Positions 20,001 to 29,042 are shown, counted from the first letter of the stretch. The stretch: DNA of 64,000 bases from Flavobacterium sp. (GCF_039595935.1 NZ_JBCNKR010000004.1:309001-373000), one strand, 5' to 3'. The notes: a model not told the origin generated them from the letters alone. A program made the numbers and translations.

Positions 20001-23000
20001 TGCCATCAGGATATACTTTTGTGAGTTTTAATGCAACCAGCGGTACCTATGACAGTACAACCGGATTATGGACACTGGATATTTTAGAAAGCAGCGAATC
20101 CGAAACTTTACAAATTATTGCTTCTGTAAACCCAGCGGGCAATTATATTAATAAAGTTGAGGTAACCAGCAGTGATATTCCTGACCCTGATTCAACTCCA
20201 AATAATGGAATCACAATAGAAGATGATTATGCTGAGGTATCAACGATTCCTATCCCCCAATCATCAGATTTAACATTAACTAAAACAGTAAATAACGCTG
20301 CACCTATAGTTGGTTCTGAAGTGGTTTTTGAAATCGTAGTTACGAACAATGGCCCTCAGGATAATAACGGAATACAAGTAACCGATATACTTCCATCAGG
20401 ATATACTTTCAACGGGTTTAGAATTTCTACAGGAACCTATGATTCGGTTACAGGTGTCTGGACGGTGGGTAATTTAGTTAATGGAGATTCAGAAACATTA
20501 CAATTATTAGCAACTGTTAATACAGCTGGAAATTATACCAATACTGCTGAAATAACTGCAAGCTCACTTCCTGATCCCGATTCGACTCCAAATAATGGAG
20601 TAACAACAGAAGATGATTATGCAGAAGCTACTACAGTTCCAGTTCCGCAATCAGCAGATTTATCACTTATTAAAATCGTAAATAATAACACTCCGCTGGT
20701 TGGTTCTCAAGTTACTTTTACTTTAGAAGTAAGTAATGCAGGGCCTCAAAATACAGCTGGTGTTACAGTAAATGATTTATTGCCAAATGGCTACACTTAC
20801 GTTTCATATAACACCACTTCGGGAGCTTATGATCCTGTAACAGGAATATGGAATACAGGTTCTATTGGACTCTTAAATTCGCATATTTTACAAATAACAG
20901 CTACAGTAAATGCAACTGGAGACTATACCAATATTGCTGAAATTTTATCAAGCGCTCTTCCTGATCCTGATTCTACTCCAAACAACGGTATTCCAACAGA
21001 AGATGACTATGCAGCAGTTTCAACAGCACCGATTCCGCAATCAGCAGATTTATCATTGACTAAAACGGTTGACAATCCTACTCCGCTTGTTGGGTCATTG
21101 GTAACATTTAGTCTTCAGATAGAAAATACAGGTCCACAAGATGCAAACACAGTTGCAGTCAAAGATTTACTGCCATCAGGGTATAGTTTTGTTTTATACA
21201 GTGCAACAACTGGAAGCTACGATCCGGTAACCGGAATCTGGAACGTTGGAAATATTCCTGTAACCAACTCGTATACTTTACAGATAACCGCTGTGGTTAA
21301 TCCTTTTGGAAATTACACTAATAATGCCGAAATCACTGCCAGCAGTCAGCCTGATCCTGATTCGACACCAAATAATGCCGTTACAACAGAAGATGATTAT
21401 GCTGAGGTTTCAACAATACCTATTCCCCAATCGGCTGATTTATCGTTGACAAAAAGTGTAAGTAATAGTACTCCGCTGGTTGGTTCTCAAGTAACGTTCA
21501 ATGTTCAGATATACAATATGGGACCACAGGAAACAGATGCTGTTGTGGTAACTGATTTACTTCCTTCCGGATATACATTTGTATCATACACTACAACAGC
21601 AGGAACTTATGATTCATCAACCGGTTTTTGGATAATTGGAAACATGCCAATTGCAACATATCATACTTTGCAAATAACTGCTGTGGTTAATGCAGCTGGA
21701 AATTACACAAACAGCGCCGAAATTAGTTCAAGCAGTCAGCCTGATCCTGATTCAACTCCCGATAATGGAATCACAACAGAAGATGATTATTCAGAAATAA
21801 CAACAACCCCTATTCAGTTATCATCAGATTTATCATTAACCAAAACTGTTAACAATCCGACTCCGCTCGTGGGTTCTCAGGTTACTTTTGAAATTGTAGC
21901 AACTAATAATGGTCCGCAGGATAATACAAATGTTCAAGTTACAGATTTACTGCCGTCAGGTTATACTTTTAATAATTTTACGGCTACTACAGGAACTTAT
22001 AGTGCCTCAACAGGATTATGGAATATTGGAAATTTAGTAAATGGAAAATCCGAAACTTTACAAATAATAGCCATAGTAAACTCAGCCGGAGATTATTTGA
22101 ATATTGCAGAAATATCTTCAGCTAATCTTACAGATCCTGATTCTACTCCTAATAATACAGTGCCTGCGGAAGATGACTATGCATCGGTTTCAACGACACC
22201 TATTCAACAATCTTCTGATTTATCATTAACCAAAACTGTTAACAATCCGACTCCGCTCGTGGGTTCTCAGGTTACTTTTGAAATTGTAGTAACCAATAAT
22301 GGCCCGCAGGATAATACAAACGTTCAGATTACAGATTTACTGCCGTCAGGTTATACTTTTAATAATTTTACGGTTTCTACTGGAACTTATAATGCCTCAA
22401 CAGGATTATGGAATATTGGAAATTTAGTAAATGGAAAATCCGAAACTTTACAAATAATAGCCATAGTAAACTCAGCTGGAGATTATTTGAATATTGCCGA
22501 AATATCTTCCGCTAATCTTCCAGATCCTGATTCTACTCCTAATAACGGAGTGCCTGCAGAAGATGACTACGCATCTGTTTCAACAACACCTGTACAACAA
22601 TCTTCTGATTTATCATTAACCAAAACAGTTAATAATCCTACTCCATTAGTAGGCTCTCAGGTTACTTTTGAAATTGTAGCTACTAATAATGGCCCGCAAG
22701 ACAATACTAATGTTCAGGTTACAGATTTACTGACGTCGGGTTATACTTTTAATAGCTTTACGGCTACCACAGGAACTTATAATGCCTCAACAGGATTATG
22801 GAATATTGGAAATTTAGTAAATGGAAAATCTGAAACTTTGCAAATATCAGCTGTTGTAAATCAAACAGGAAATTATACCAATTCTGCAGAAGTTACAGCG
22901 AGCAGTTTACCTGATCCAAATTCAACACCTAATAACGGTATTCCTTTAGAAAATGATTATGCTGAAGCCAGTACATCTCCAGTAAGTGCCTTAGCAGATT

Positions 23001-25225
23001 TATCATTGACCAAAACTTTAATTGGAAATAATTTAAGTCCAATTTTTGGTTCAACCGTTACTTTTGAAATTACGGTACAAAACAGCGGGCCGCAAACAGC
23101 TACAGGCGTTCAGGTTATAGACCAGCTGCCAGGCGGTCTTCAATATGTTGTTTACAGTTCGACAACCGGACAATACTTTGACACAACCGGAATTTGGACT
23201 ATCGGAACAATAGCATCAGGAGATTCTGAATCGTTATTAATTACTGCCATTGTTAACAATTCAGGTAATTATGTAAATACTGCCGAAATTTATGCATCAA
23301 ATGAACAAGATCCTGATTCTACTCCAAATAACAATGTTAATGGCGAAGATGATATTAGTTCGGTAACACTTACTCCGGTTTCAGCAATTGCTGATCTTTC
23401 GATAGAAAAATTAGTAGTCAACAATAATGTTACTCCCGACGTTGGTTCTCAAATTTCGTTCTCGATTACTGTGACCAATTCCGGGCCAAGTGTTGCGACA
23501 GGTGTAACAATTAGAGATGTCCTGCCATCTGGTTATGAGTATGTGTTTTATAATGCCACTTCAGGAAGTTATAATAATATAAGCGGAATCTGGAATCCTG
23601 GAATCATTTTGCCTGGAAACAGTCATACATTATTAATTAATGCAAACGTAAAAACACCAACCAGTACAGCAGATGAATATCTAAATATTGCCGAAATAAT
23701 GACTTCTGATCAGTTTGATCCCGATAGTACACCGGGCAATGGAGTTGCAACTGAAGACGATTATGACAGCATTTCTGTTACTCCCGTTATTGTTATGGCC
23801 GATCTTTCTATAAACAAAACAGTATTAAATGGTACTACTCCAATGGATGTGGGTTCAACGGTTATTTTTACTGTAACCGTAACTAATGACGGTCCGGGAG
23901 ATGCGAGCGGAGTATCTGTTAAAGATTTACTTCCACCGGGTTTCACCTATTTAACAAGCAGCCCTACAAGTGGTTTATATAATTATGCAACGGGTATTTG
24001 GAATGTTGGAATTGTTCAAAATGGCGCTAATCAGTCGTTGGATATCTACACAAGAGTAAATCCGCCTACGGGAACAGCCGGCGAATACACAAACGAAACA
24101 GAAATTATTTCCAGTAATCTTCCTGATCCGGATTCAACACCCAATAATGGCGTAAAAACTGAAGATGATTACGACAGCCTTCAAATCAATGTTTCTATTG
24201 CTGATTTAAGTTTAGAAAAAACGGTCAGTAATAAAAATGCAAATGTTGGAGAAGTCATTAATTTCACTTTACAACTTAACAATGACGGACCAAGCGCAGC
24301 AAGCGGTGTTGCTGTCGAAGACATAATTCCTCTGGGATATTATAACATCAACAGTATAAACAATGGGGGAATATTCAGTAATAATAAAATAAAATGGGTT
24401 GATTTAACGGTGCCCGTTGGAGGGATCACCTTAAGTTATCAGGCAGCAGTTGCAAGTCCGCATGGACTTGACAGTGATGATTATCTTAATATTACTCAGG
24501 TAACAGCCAGTAATCAATTTGATCCGGACAGTAAACCCAATAACGACAATGGCGATCAGAGCGAAGACGACGAAGATTCTGAATTTATCAATATTCCTTC
24601 AACAGATATCGCAATAACCAAAGAAGTTGATAAAACCGATGTTCCGATGGGCAGCAGTATAATATTTACGATAACTGCCGAAAATATTGGAAATCTTACC
24701 GCTACAAATGTTGAGGTTCAGGATATTCTGCCGAAAGGATATACTCTGGATAGTTTTACGGTAACATCAGGAATGTATAACAGCACAACCGGAAACTGGA
24801 CTATTCCAGCTGTAAATGCAGGAAGTTCACAAACTCTTACCATAACAGCAAAAGTGATCGATTTTAATGATTACCTAAATACGGCACATCTTGTAAAAAT
24901 GGATCAGATAGATACCAATAGTGCAAACAATCAGGACAGTGCAACAGTTTCTCCAAACTGTCTGAAAATTTATAATGAGTTTTCTCCAAATGACGACGGA
25001 CAAAATGATACTTTCTACATCGATTGTATAACACAATATCCTGACAACCAGCTGCAGGTATTTAATCGCTGGGGAAATTTGGTTTATTATAAAAAAGGAT
25101 ACAACAACACCTGGGATGGTAAAGAAAACGGATCAGCCAAAACACTTCCGGAAGGTACTTATTTCTACATTCTGGATCTCGGAAATGGTTCGGCAAAAAC
25201 CTCCGGATGGCTTTATTTAAAATAA
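14027..25225 (+). CDS. Giant T9SS-secreted surface adhesin with PKD-like and DUF11 repeats
   Basis: A 3,732-residue cell-surface protein. Order: signal peptide (about 1-31, ending SLYGQ), a dozen or so PKD/Ig-like modules marked by AGPDQ-type motifs (to about 1420), seventeen DUF11 modules (about 1420-3640), and a type B T9SS sorting domain in the last ~88 residues (EFSPNDDGQNDTF, NRWGNLVY, GTYFYIL). Most DUF11 modules end in an acidic DPDSTPNN...EDDY segment that probably binds calcium. The downstream PorP/SprF and OmpA genes match the SprB-SprF pattern, in which the partner helps the T9SS recognise a type B domain. Adhesion or gliding is the likely role. Repeats 5-12 have exactly the same length, suggesting recent expansion. 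Confidence 0.93.
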   Translation: MSMKQSVLLKNFTKKIIFILLIVSSISLYGQNCTVNAGVLNITICENDALVLTGNNPSPIIGTVLWTQISGPAVVINSPTSSSTTISGYTGGNTYIFRYSATCGDGVSAHQDKVVNVQPITIANAGGNIASCPNNLGTLSITANTPQNAGETGYWEIVGDNNAGVIINFPDLPTSTITLPAESCGVTTLQWVIEGEEYAPGQRCRTTSQITVTNYGGAKPVSAGPDQNLSNCYTTTQTTNLTGTYGGCGLNGQSGQWTFVSGPNTPTISNPGSNTTPVSNLVEGTYTFRWTVNGPCASGNDLVVITVPPATQDVTTLPGGDEDIFFCDNTITEVTLVAQTPLYAGETVQWTQISGDTGAVIVSPANPTTLVTNISDSGDPYKFRYTLTNTNTGCIFTKDYNVQYNGAVRTIAANNGNDIVGSCNATVFTIPLTVTGTGVNQYRIVSGPASSPLAPFPTAIQSVGNSLTLTLTASGNYNVEFIRSQNGTLPVGCDYGFDTLSILVSGAPTPSNAGSDVSLPCGDTSTTLSGVVTDDGMHFWSQLSGPNQATIADNFAVNTQVTGLVPGTYVFQYITKGGGATCGFSIATVTIYVSDSDLNNVEAGTNQVVCANSQVNLAATPVDEGEIGEWSQISGPNTIIFSDLNDPNAVATGFATNLSSYQLQWTVSYLHPGPLCNAAASDTVTILTNNSSAASNSDAGPDACYPTGTTTFNLSGNTPGNFETGTWTVIPASGVIFADVNDPNTLVTVPGNGTYTFTWAIETFARLCEPNKSSVSVTIADTPPAANAGPDQEICGTTITMAASGSSGATGTWTRISGLGNYTISDEHDPNAVFTFNYSGYYIFRWTVDAAVCGSAFDDINLTIGIPPHQALAGPDQNVCNNTTVTMAGSAYDSFFETGQWSVLTGAPNNPTIVDPSNPNTVINGLVAGTYTFRWTITAKSVFLCTGTFDDITVVVTPTANAGADQSYCDVTSVALMANKNSTGTWSLTSTTGNPADVVISQSPPNSYIANATVVPGNSYVFTYTTSTTTFPDSSTCPGSSDSVNIQVFSGASIDPDAGPDQTLCISDVSGVTTLQGNTPPVDVAVSVWRFVDQPAGSVAVITTPSAPLTTVTGLTVPGLYILEWVFESTSCRTLSDIVRIEMNAEPSAANAGPDDTVACQTTYQTAAVPPTVGIGTWSFASPADDPSGGAVVIDSPNSPVTTLSNITTLGTYRLTWTVTNGPFTSPSLCQPSSDTVEITFNDVPPSVADAGPDQELCGVNFATMDAAQVTSGLGTWTQVSGPNTANIASPNLRNSLMLGLIPGTYEFLWTVTTLNSNGCISEDSVLVTIYENPSTADAGPNQTIPQFTPVIMNAETPSVGNGIWTQISGPTIVGFTNETSPTTTVTGTVSGTYVLEWTVSNGNCTVSSDTITIIILSVADLELIKTVTPTTGSAGNIVTFNIQIFNNNSLGGTVTATGVSVRDYIPSGINIVPGSANYAGQYNLGDNTITWNNLTIPVGNKVTLTFQGTIIAAGSYVNTAEIIASNQFDPDSTPNNQNPAEDDMDDAAVVLDVADLSLQKTVSPTNVSINDNVIFTIRVTNSGPNNATGITVSDKLPPGYTYVSDNGAGKYNSTTGIWNVGNLNNGNSLALQITAKVNVATSANYSNIAEIQTAHQLDPDSTPGNGLLEDDMASANIILKFADLELTKTVTPTAAAAGEQVDFFINVFNRGPGNATGVSVQDIIPVGYTLIPGSVSNNGTYQSATATLEWKNLFIGNNSVLVLSFKALVNPLGDYHNTAQVTASDLPDPDSTPNNNISSEDDQDDAEITFIGPSADLSLVKNVVAGNTSPVVGSVISFELVITNDGPNDATGVQITDLLPSGYEYVNYSSSAGLYNNTTGIWSVGTVDSGVSESLILDVKVLPAGDYFNITQVTASNLPDPDSTPNNDDGDQSEDDEANAVITPIQQSADLSLTKSVSNTTPLVGSLVTFQVITTNSGPQDTAHVTVTDLLPSGYTFVSFNATSGTYDSTTGLWTLDILESSESETLQIIASVNPAGNYINKVEVTSSDIPDPDSTPNNGITIEDDYAEVSTIPIPQSSDLTLTKTVNNAAPIVGSEVVFEIVVTNNGPQDNNGIQVTDILPSGYTFNGFRISTGTYDSVTGVWTVGNLVNGDSETLQLLATVNTAGNYTNTAEITASSLPDPDSTPNNGVTTEDDYAEATTVPVPQSADLSLIKIVNNNTPLVGSQVTFTLEVSNAGPQNTAGVTVNDLLPNGYTYVSYNTTSGAYDPVTGIWNTGSIGLLNSHILQITATVNATGDYTNIAEILSSALPDPDSTPNNGIPTEDDYAAVSTAPIPQSADLSLTKTVDNPTPLVGSLVTFSLQIENTGPQDANTVAVKDLLPSGYSFVLYSATTGSYDPVTGIWNVGNIPVTNSYTLQITAVVNPFGNYTNNAEITASSQPDPDSTPNNAVTTEDDYAEVSTIPIPQSADLSLTKSVSNSTPLVGSQVTFNVQIYNMGPQETDAVVVTDLLPSGYTFVSYTTTAGTYDSSTGFWIIGNMPIATYHTLQITAVVNAAGNYTNSAEISSSSQPDPDSTPDNGITTEDDYSEITTTPIQLSSDLSLTKTVNNPTPLVGSQVTFEIVATNNGPQDNTNVQVTDLLPSGYTFNNFTATTGTYSASTGLWNIGNLVNGKSETLQIIAIVNSAGDYLNIAEISSANLTDPDSTPNNTVPAEDDYASVSTTPIQQSSDLSLTKTVNNPTPLVGSQVTFEIVVTNNGPQDNTNVQITDLLPSGYTFNNFTVSTGTYNASTGLWNIGNLVNGKSETLQIIAIVNSAGDYLNIAEISSANLPDPDSTPNNGVPAEDDYASVSTTPVQQSSDLSLTKTVNNPTPLVGSQVTFEIVATNNGPQDNTNVQVTDLLTSGYTFNSFTATTGTYNASTGLWNIGNLVNGKSETLQISAVVNQTGNYTNSAEVTASSLPDPNSTPNNGIPLENDYAEASTSPVSALADLSLTKTLIGNNLSPIFGSTVTFEITVQNSGPQTATGVQVIDQLPGGLQYVVYSSTTGQYFDTTGIWTIGTIASGDSESLLITAIVNNSGNYVNTAEIYASNEQDPDSTPNNNVNGEDDISSVTLTPVSAIADLSIEKLVVNNNVTPDVGSQISFSITVTNSGPSVATGVTIRDVLPSGYEYVFYNATSGSYNNISGIWNPGIILPGNSHTLLINANVKTPTSTADEYLNIAEIMTSDQFDPDSTPGNGVATEDDYDSISVTPVIVMADLSINKTVLNGTTPMDVGSTVIFTVTVTNDGPGDASGVSVKDLLPPGFTYLTSSPTSGLYNYATGIWNVGIVQNGANQSLDIYTRVNPPTGTAGEYTNETEIISSNLPDPDSTPNNGVKTEDDYDSLQINVSIADLSLEKTVSNKNANVGEVINFTLQLNNDGPSAASGVAVEDIIPLGYYNINSINNGGIFSNNKIKWVDLTVPVGGITLSYQAAVASPHGLDSDDYLNITQVTASNQFDPDSKPNNDNGDQSEDDEDSEFINIPSTDIAITKEVDKTDVPMGSSIIFTITAENIGNLTATNVEVQDILPKGYTLDSFTVTSGMYNSTTGNWTIPAVNAGSSQTLTITAKVIDFNDYLNTAHLVKMDQIDTNSANNQDSATVSPNCLKIYNEFSPNDDGQNDTFYIDCITQYPDNQLQVFNRWGNLVYYKKGYNNTWDGKENGSAKTLPEGTYFYILDLGNGSAKTSGWLYLK
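19871..22990 (+). repeat. Eight DNA-level tandem repeats of exactly 390 bp
   Basis: DUF11 modules within the adhesin start at 19871, 20261, 20651, 21041, 21431, 21821, 22211 and 22601, and the next begins at 22991, so each unit is 390 bp (130 codons). Units at 21821 and 22211 are nearly identical over long stretches, and the third (22601) is only slightly more diverged. Flanking DUF11 modules are about 390-410 bp and more divergent. Confidence 0.93.
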
Positions 25226-25252
25226 AATGAATAACCAAAATAACAATTGGCT

Positions 25253-26176
25253 ATGATTCAAAATATAAAAAAGATTTTCACGATCATTACAATGCTCTCT
25301 GTCGTTGGCGCACTGGCACAGCAAGATCCGCAGTACACTCAGTATATGTATAATACACTCAGTGTAAACTCTGCGTATGCCGGCTCGCTGGGACATTTAA
25401 CTATTACCGGAATATACAGAACGCAATGGGTAGGTCTTGAAGGAGCTCCAAGTACACAATCTTTTACTTTAGACACTCCTGTTGGCAAACGAGTGGGTTT
25501 AGGTTTATCAGTAGTTAGTGAAGAAATCGGACCATCGGAAGAGCAATATATTGATGCTAATTTCTCTTATACCATTCAATCCGGAGAAACCCATAAATTA
25601 TCCTTTGGTATAAAAGGAGGCGGCAGAGTTATCAATATAGACTGGACAAAAGGAAGTTACAAAGATCCGGATGTTCAGTTTCGTGAAAACGTTACCAACA
25701 AATTTTTACCCGTTGTGGGAGCCGGTTTATACTGGCATGGCGAAAGAGATTATATCGGATTATCTGTTCCAAATTTTATGACACGTGAACGATATGATTA
25801 TGACGATATAGCCGAAGATCTCGTAAACGAAAGAATTCACGTTTATTTGATTGGAGGAATTGTTTTTGATCTTTCGGCACATACAAAATTCAAACCAGCT
25901 GTTTTGGTGAAATATGTTGCCGGAGCTCCTTTAATTGCAGATTTTTCGGCCAACTTTATGTTTAATAATGTTATAACACTGGGCGCATCCTATCGAACAG
26001 GAGATTCTGTAAGTGCCATGGCTACTTTACAAATTACGCCGCAAATTCTGGCGGGTTATGCCTATGATTATTCCACAACTGATCTGCAGACTTACAACAG
26101 CGGCACACACGAAATCATGCTTCGATTTGAATTGGTATCCCGCAAAAAAGGATTAAAATCACCTAGATTCTTTTAA
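25253..26176 (+). CDS. PorP/SprF-family T9SS outer-membrane protein
   Basis: A 307-residue outer-membrane barrel with a signal peptide ending ALAQ and the family start QDPQYTQYMYN, followed by the conserved NSAYAGS and the region around RTQWVGLEGAP. I chose the ATG at 25253 because the reading two codons upstream begins with TTG. It lies 27 nt after the adhesin gene. In Flavobacterium, SprF-like proteins are needed to secrete the neighbouring type B-CTD adhesin and are thought to anchor it, so this is probably the dedicated partner of the giant protein. Confidence 0.93.
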   Translation: MIQNIKKIFTIITMLSVVGALAQQDPQYTQYMYNTLSVNSAYAGSLGHLTITGIYRTQWVGLEGAPSTQSFTLDTPVGKRVGLGLSVVSEEIGPSEEQYIDANFSYTIQSGETHKLSFGIKGGGRVINIDWTKGSYKDPDVQFRENVTNKFLPVVGAGLYWHGERDYIGLSVPNFMTRERYDYDDIAEDLVNERIHVYLIGGIVFDLSAHTKFKPAVLVKYVAGAPLIADFSANFMFNNVITLGASYRTGDSVSAMATLQITPQILAGYAYDYSTTDLQTYNSGTHEIMLRFELVSRKKGLKSPRFF

Positions 26177-26186
26177 ATTTTATTTT

Positions 26187-28115
26187 ATGGAAAAAAGAAT
26201 TACCATATTGATATTACTCACCGTGCAAATGGTTTACTCGCAGACCAAGAACAAAACGGCCGATGCTCTATTTGATAAAATGTATTATGTAGAAGCCGCA
26301 AAGTCGTATGAAATGTCAATAAAAAGCGGCGATGCTTCAAAAGAAATGCTGCAGCGTGTGGGTGATGCACATTATTTTAATACTCAAATGACAAGTGCCA
26401 GCAAATGGTACGGCAAACTTCTGGCAGAATATCCAAATGAAGTTTCGGCTGAATATTATTTCCGTTACGCGCAATCTTTACAGGGAATTCAGAATTATGA
26501 TCTGGCTAAAAAATGGATGAAAAAATTTTCTGAAAAACAAAAATCATCTGATTCCAGAGCCGAAAATTTCTCACTTAAAACAGTTACACTCGAAGATATT
26601 AAAAAAATCAAACCACAATTTATATTAGAAAATCTTGAAATAAATTCTGCCTATTCTGATTTTGGTCCTATGTTTTATAAAGGCGATTTAGTTTATTCAA
26701 CCACTTCAGATTCCTCTTATATAAAAACAAATAAATACGGATGGAACAATCAGCCTTATTTAAACATGCAATTGGGTAAAATTAGCCCCACACAAACCAA
26801 TGTTACTTTTAAAGAACGTTTTGGAAAAGAAATCACCACACAATATCATGAAGCCTGCGTCGCTTTTTCTCCAGACGAAAAAACAATTTATTTTACAAGA
26901 AATAATTACAACGGAAAACTAAAAAGAGACGACAAGGGTGTTAATAATTTAAAAATATATTCGGCAAAAGCCATAGAAAACAGCAATGGTACAGTGCGTT
27001 GGGAAAATATAAAAGAACTTCCTTTCAATAGTGATAATTATTCTGTTGGGCAGCCTTCTGTAAGCAAAGACGGGAAAAAACTATATTTCGTTTCTGATAT
27101 GCCCGGAACTATAGGAGCTACAGACATTTTTGTAGTCGATATTTTAGGCGAAGATCAATATTCTGCTCCCAAAAATTTAGGTGAAAAAATCAATACCAGC
27201 GGACGTGAAATGTTTCCGTTTATTACTGATAAGGCTTTATACTTTGCTTCTGACGGGTTTCTGGGTTTAGGCGGATTAGATGTTTTTGAAAGCCGTTTAT
27301 ATGATGGAATTTTTGATTCTCCAAATAATCTCGGTGAACCCTTAAACAGTAATAGAGATGATTTTGGTTATATCGTAAATGAAGAAACCAACAAAGGTTT
27401 TGTATGCTCCAACCGAAAAACCGGTAAAGGCGACGATGATATTTATTCTTTTGAAAGAAGCTGTACACAATCAATTTCCGGATATGTTTTTGATGCCATT
27501 TCTAACAATAAAATTGCAGGAGCCATTGTAACGCTTAAAAACAATGAAAATCAAAAACTAAACGAGGCCGTTTCAGGAATTGATGGAAAATTTGATTTTG
27601 ATGAAAACATTTCCTGCAATACGCCCTATACCATTGAAGTTGTAAAAGATAATTTTACCACAAATTCAAAATCTATTACGACATCTGAAAATTCAGGAAT
27701 AACTGAAGTCCCAGTTGGACTGGACCCAACGCTTATAGAACGAAAAGAGGGTGTATTAAAAATCAAAATCGGAATTATTTTCTTTGATCTTGATAAATCT
27801 GAAATACGATATGATGCCGCAATAGAATTGAACAAAGTAGTTTTATTAATGAGTCAATACCCAAAAGTTGTCATAAAAATCGAATCACACACCGATTCTC
27901 GTGCCAACGATCAATATAATCTTGAACTTTCTGACCGAAGAGCAAAAGCCACCCGCGATTACATAATTTCTCAGGGAATCGCTCCCGAAAGAATCGAAAG
28001 TGCTATTGGTTATGGAGAAACCGAGCTTATCAATAATTGCTCAAACGGCGTTCCGTGTACCGAAGCGCAACATCAAATAAACAGACGAAGCGAGTTTATT
28101 ATTACGAAGATGTAA
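26187..28115 (+). CDS. OmpA-family protein with PD40 beta-propeller, T9SS-linked
   Basis: A 642-residue exported protein: signal peptide (about 1-18, ending VYSQ), helical TPR-like region (about 20-130), PD40/WD40-like propeller (about 150-430, with repeats such as DEKTIYFTRNN and DGKKLYFVSDMPG), a carboxypeptidase-regulatory-like domain (about 430-515), and a C-terminal OmpA peptidoglycan-binding domain (about 525-640, with ESHTDSRANDQYN). It starts 10 nt after the PorP/SprF gene. Similar OmpA proteins accompany SprF-type genes and may anchor the adhesin complex to the cell wall. Confidence 0.92.
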   Translation: MEKRITILILLTVQMVYSQTKNKTADALFDKMYYVEAAKSYEMSIKSGDASKEMLQRVGDAHYFNTQMTSASKWYGKLLAEYPNEVSAEYYFRYAQSLQGIQNYDLAKKWMKKFSEKQKSSDSRAENFSLKTVTLEDIKKIKPQFILENLEINSAYSDFGPMFYKGDLVYSTTSDSSYIKTNKYGWNNQPYLNMQLGKISPTQTNVTFKERFGKEITTQYHEACVAFSPDEKTIYFTRNNYNGKLKRDDKGVNNLKIYSAKAIENSNGTVRWENIKELPFNSDNYSVGQPSVSKDGKKLYFVSDMPGTIGATDIFVVDILGEDQYSAPKNLGEKINTSGREMFPFITDKALYFASDGFLGLGGLDVFESRLYDGIFDSPNNLGEPLNSNRDDFGYIVNEETNKGFVCSNRKTGKGDDDIYSFERSCTQSISGYVFDAISNNKIAGAIVTLKNNENQKLNEAVSGIDGKFDFDENISCNTPYTIEVVKDNFTTNSKSITTSENSGITEVPVGLDPTLIERKEGVLKIKIGIIFFDLDKSEIRYDAAIELNKVVLLMSQYPKVVIKIESHTDSRANDQYNLELSDRRAKATRDYIISQGIAPERIESAIGYGETELINNCSNGVPCTEAQHQINRRSEFIITKM

Positions 28116-28304
28116 TAATATTTAATTCTTAAAAACCTGTGAATTATATAATTACAAAACTTTTAAATGTAAATCTGTTCAGAATAAACGTCCTATTTTT
28201 ACCATCCTCTCATAATCAAAAAATGAAACTGTAAGAAACACAGAAATCTGGTGCATGCAGGAGAAGAAAAAAATTAGAATAGTAACACCCAAAAAAATAC
28301 TATC

Positions 28305-28583
28305 ATGAATTTTGAAGAAAGAGAAAACAACCTTCGATATGGCGAAGATTTTCAAAATGGCGAAACAAGATTTAGAAATGAAGAATCAAATTATTTTTCT
28401 TTGTATGATTCGATAACAGTATGCAGCGAACATGAAACTACTCCCTATTTTAGAGGTCAAAGCTGTGCTAAATCATGGGATGATGAGGAGTTTGATGATA
28501 GTTTGTATCAGGATAATGATTACGAAGACGACGATGATTATTACCAGGATGACAGTCTGGAAAGTATGGACCGACCATTATAA
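28305..28583 (+). CDS. Hypothetical small acidic protein, 92 aa
   Basis: I do not recognise it. The N-terminal half is polar, with two Cys (VCSEHETT, GQSCAKSW). The C-terminal third is almost entirely Asp, Glu and Tyr (for example DNDYEDDDDYYQDD). There is no signal peptide or membrane helix. A clear terminator follows, which supports an independent gene. The acidic tail could bind metal or a basic partner such as DNA-binding proteins; this is speculation. Confidence 0.65.
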   Translation: MNFEERENNLRYGEDFQNGETRFRNEESNYFSLYDSITVCSEHETTPYFRGQSCAKSWDDEEFDDSLYQDNDYEDDDDYYQDDSLESMDRPL

Positions 28584-28607
28584 ATTGCAACCAACATAAA
28601 AGAAATA

Positions 28608-28635
28608 AGCCACCTGAAACCAGATGGCTTTTTTT
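28608..28635 (+). terminator. Rho-independent terminator
   Basis: AGCCACCTG and CAGATGGCT form a 9-bp stem with one mismatch and a 4-nt loop, followed by a T run. It ends the small acidic-protein gene. Confidence 0.85.
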
Positions 28636-28652
28636 ATGATATTAAATTTTCA

Positions 28653-28901
28653 TTATTTGAAAACAGTAACAGCGTCAGTAAGATTTTGACTGGAAATAAA
28701 AGCTGTAATAAAATCTTTTACCTCATTTCTGTTTTCGACAGGTGTTTCAAAAGAATTAATATGATATTCATCATCCTGATCTAATATGTGTATTATCTCA
28801 GTATACCCTTTGGAAATTAAACTGCCTTTTAACTTAATTACATTAAACTGTTCACGTCCGTCTAATTCTTTACGTACTTTTAGTCTGATAGCTCTTTCCA
28901 T
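28653..28901 (-). CDS. Hypothetical protein, 82 aa
   Basis: I do not recognise a family. It is a small soluble protein with a predicted alternation of strands and helices (MERAIRLKVRKELDGREQ..., then a helix near the end, FITAFISSQNL). There is no signal peptide. A -7-like box lies 40 nt before the ATG, and its 3' end faces the terminator of the neighbouring gene. Confidence 0.65.
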   Translation of the reverse strand: MERAIRLKVRKELDGREQFNVIKLKGSLISKGYTEIIHILDQDDEYHINSFETPVENRNEVKDFITAFISSQNLTDAVTVFK

Positions 28902-28941
28902 ATAATTAATATTTAAATTAATTCCTTAACTATTTCTTTAT

Positions 28942-28949
28942 CAAATATA
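28942..28949 (-). promoter_or_regulatory. Candidate -7 box (TATATTTG)
   Basis: A match to TAnnTTTG on the minus strand, about 41 nt before the 82-residue gene. No -33 element was seen. Confidence 0.4.
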
Positions 28950-29042
28950 AACATTCAAAAACCGAAATAATCATAAATCAGAACACTAGTTATCAACTAT
29001 TTAGCTACATATTATCAACAATTAAAAATGATTATAAAATAA

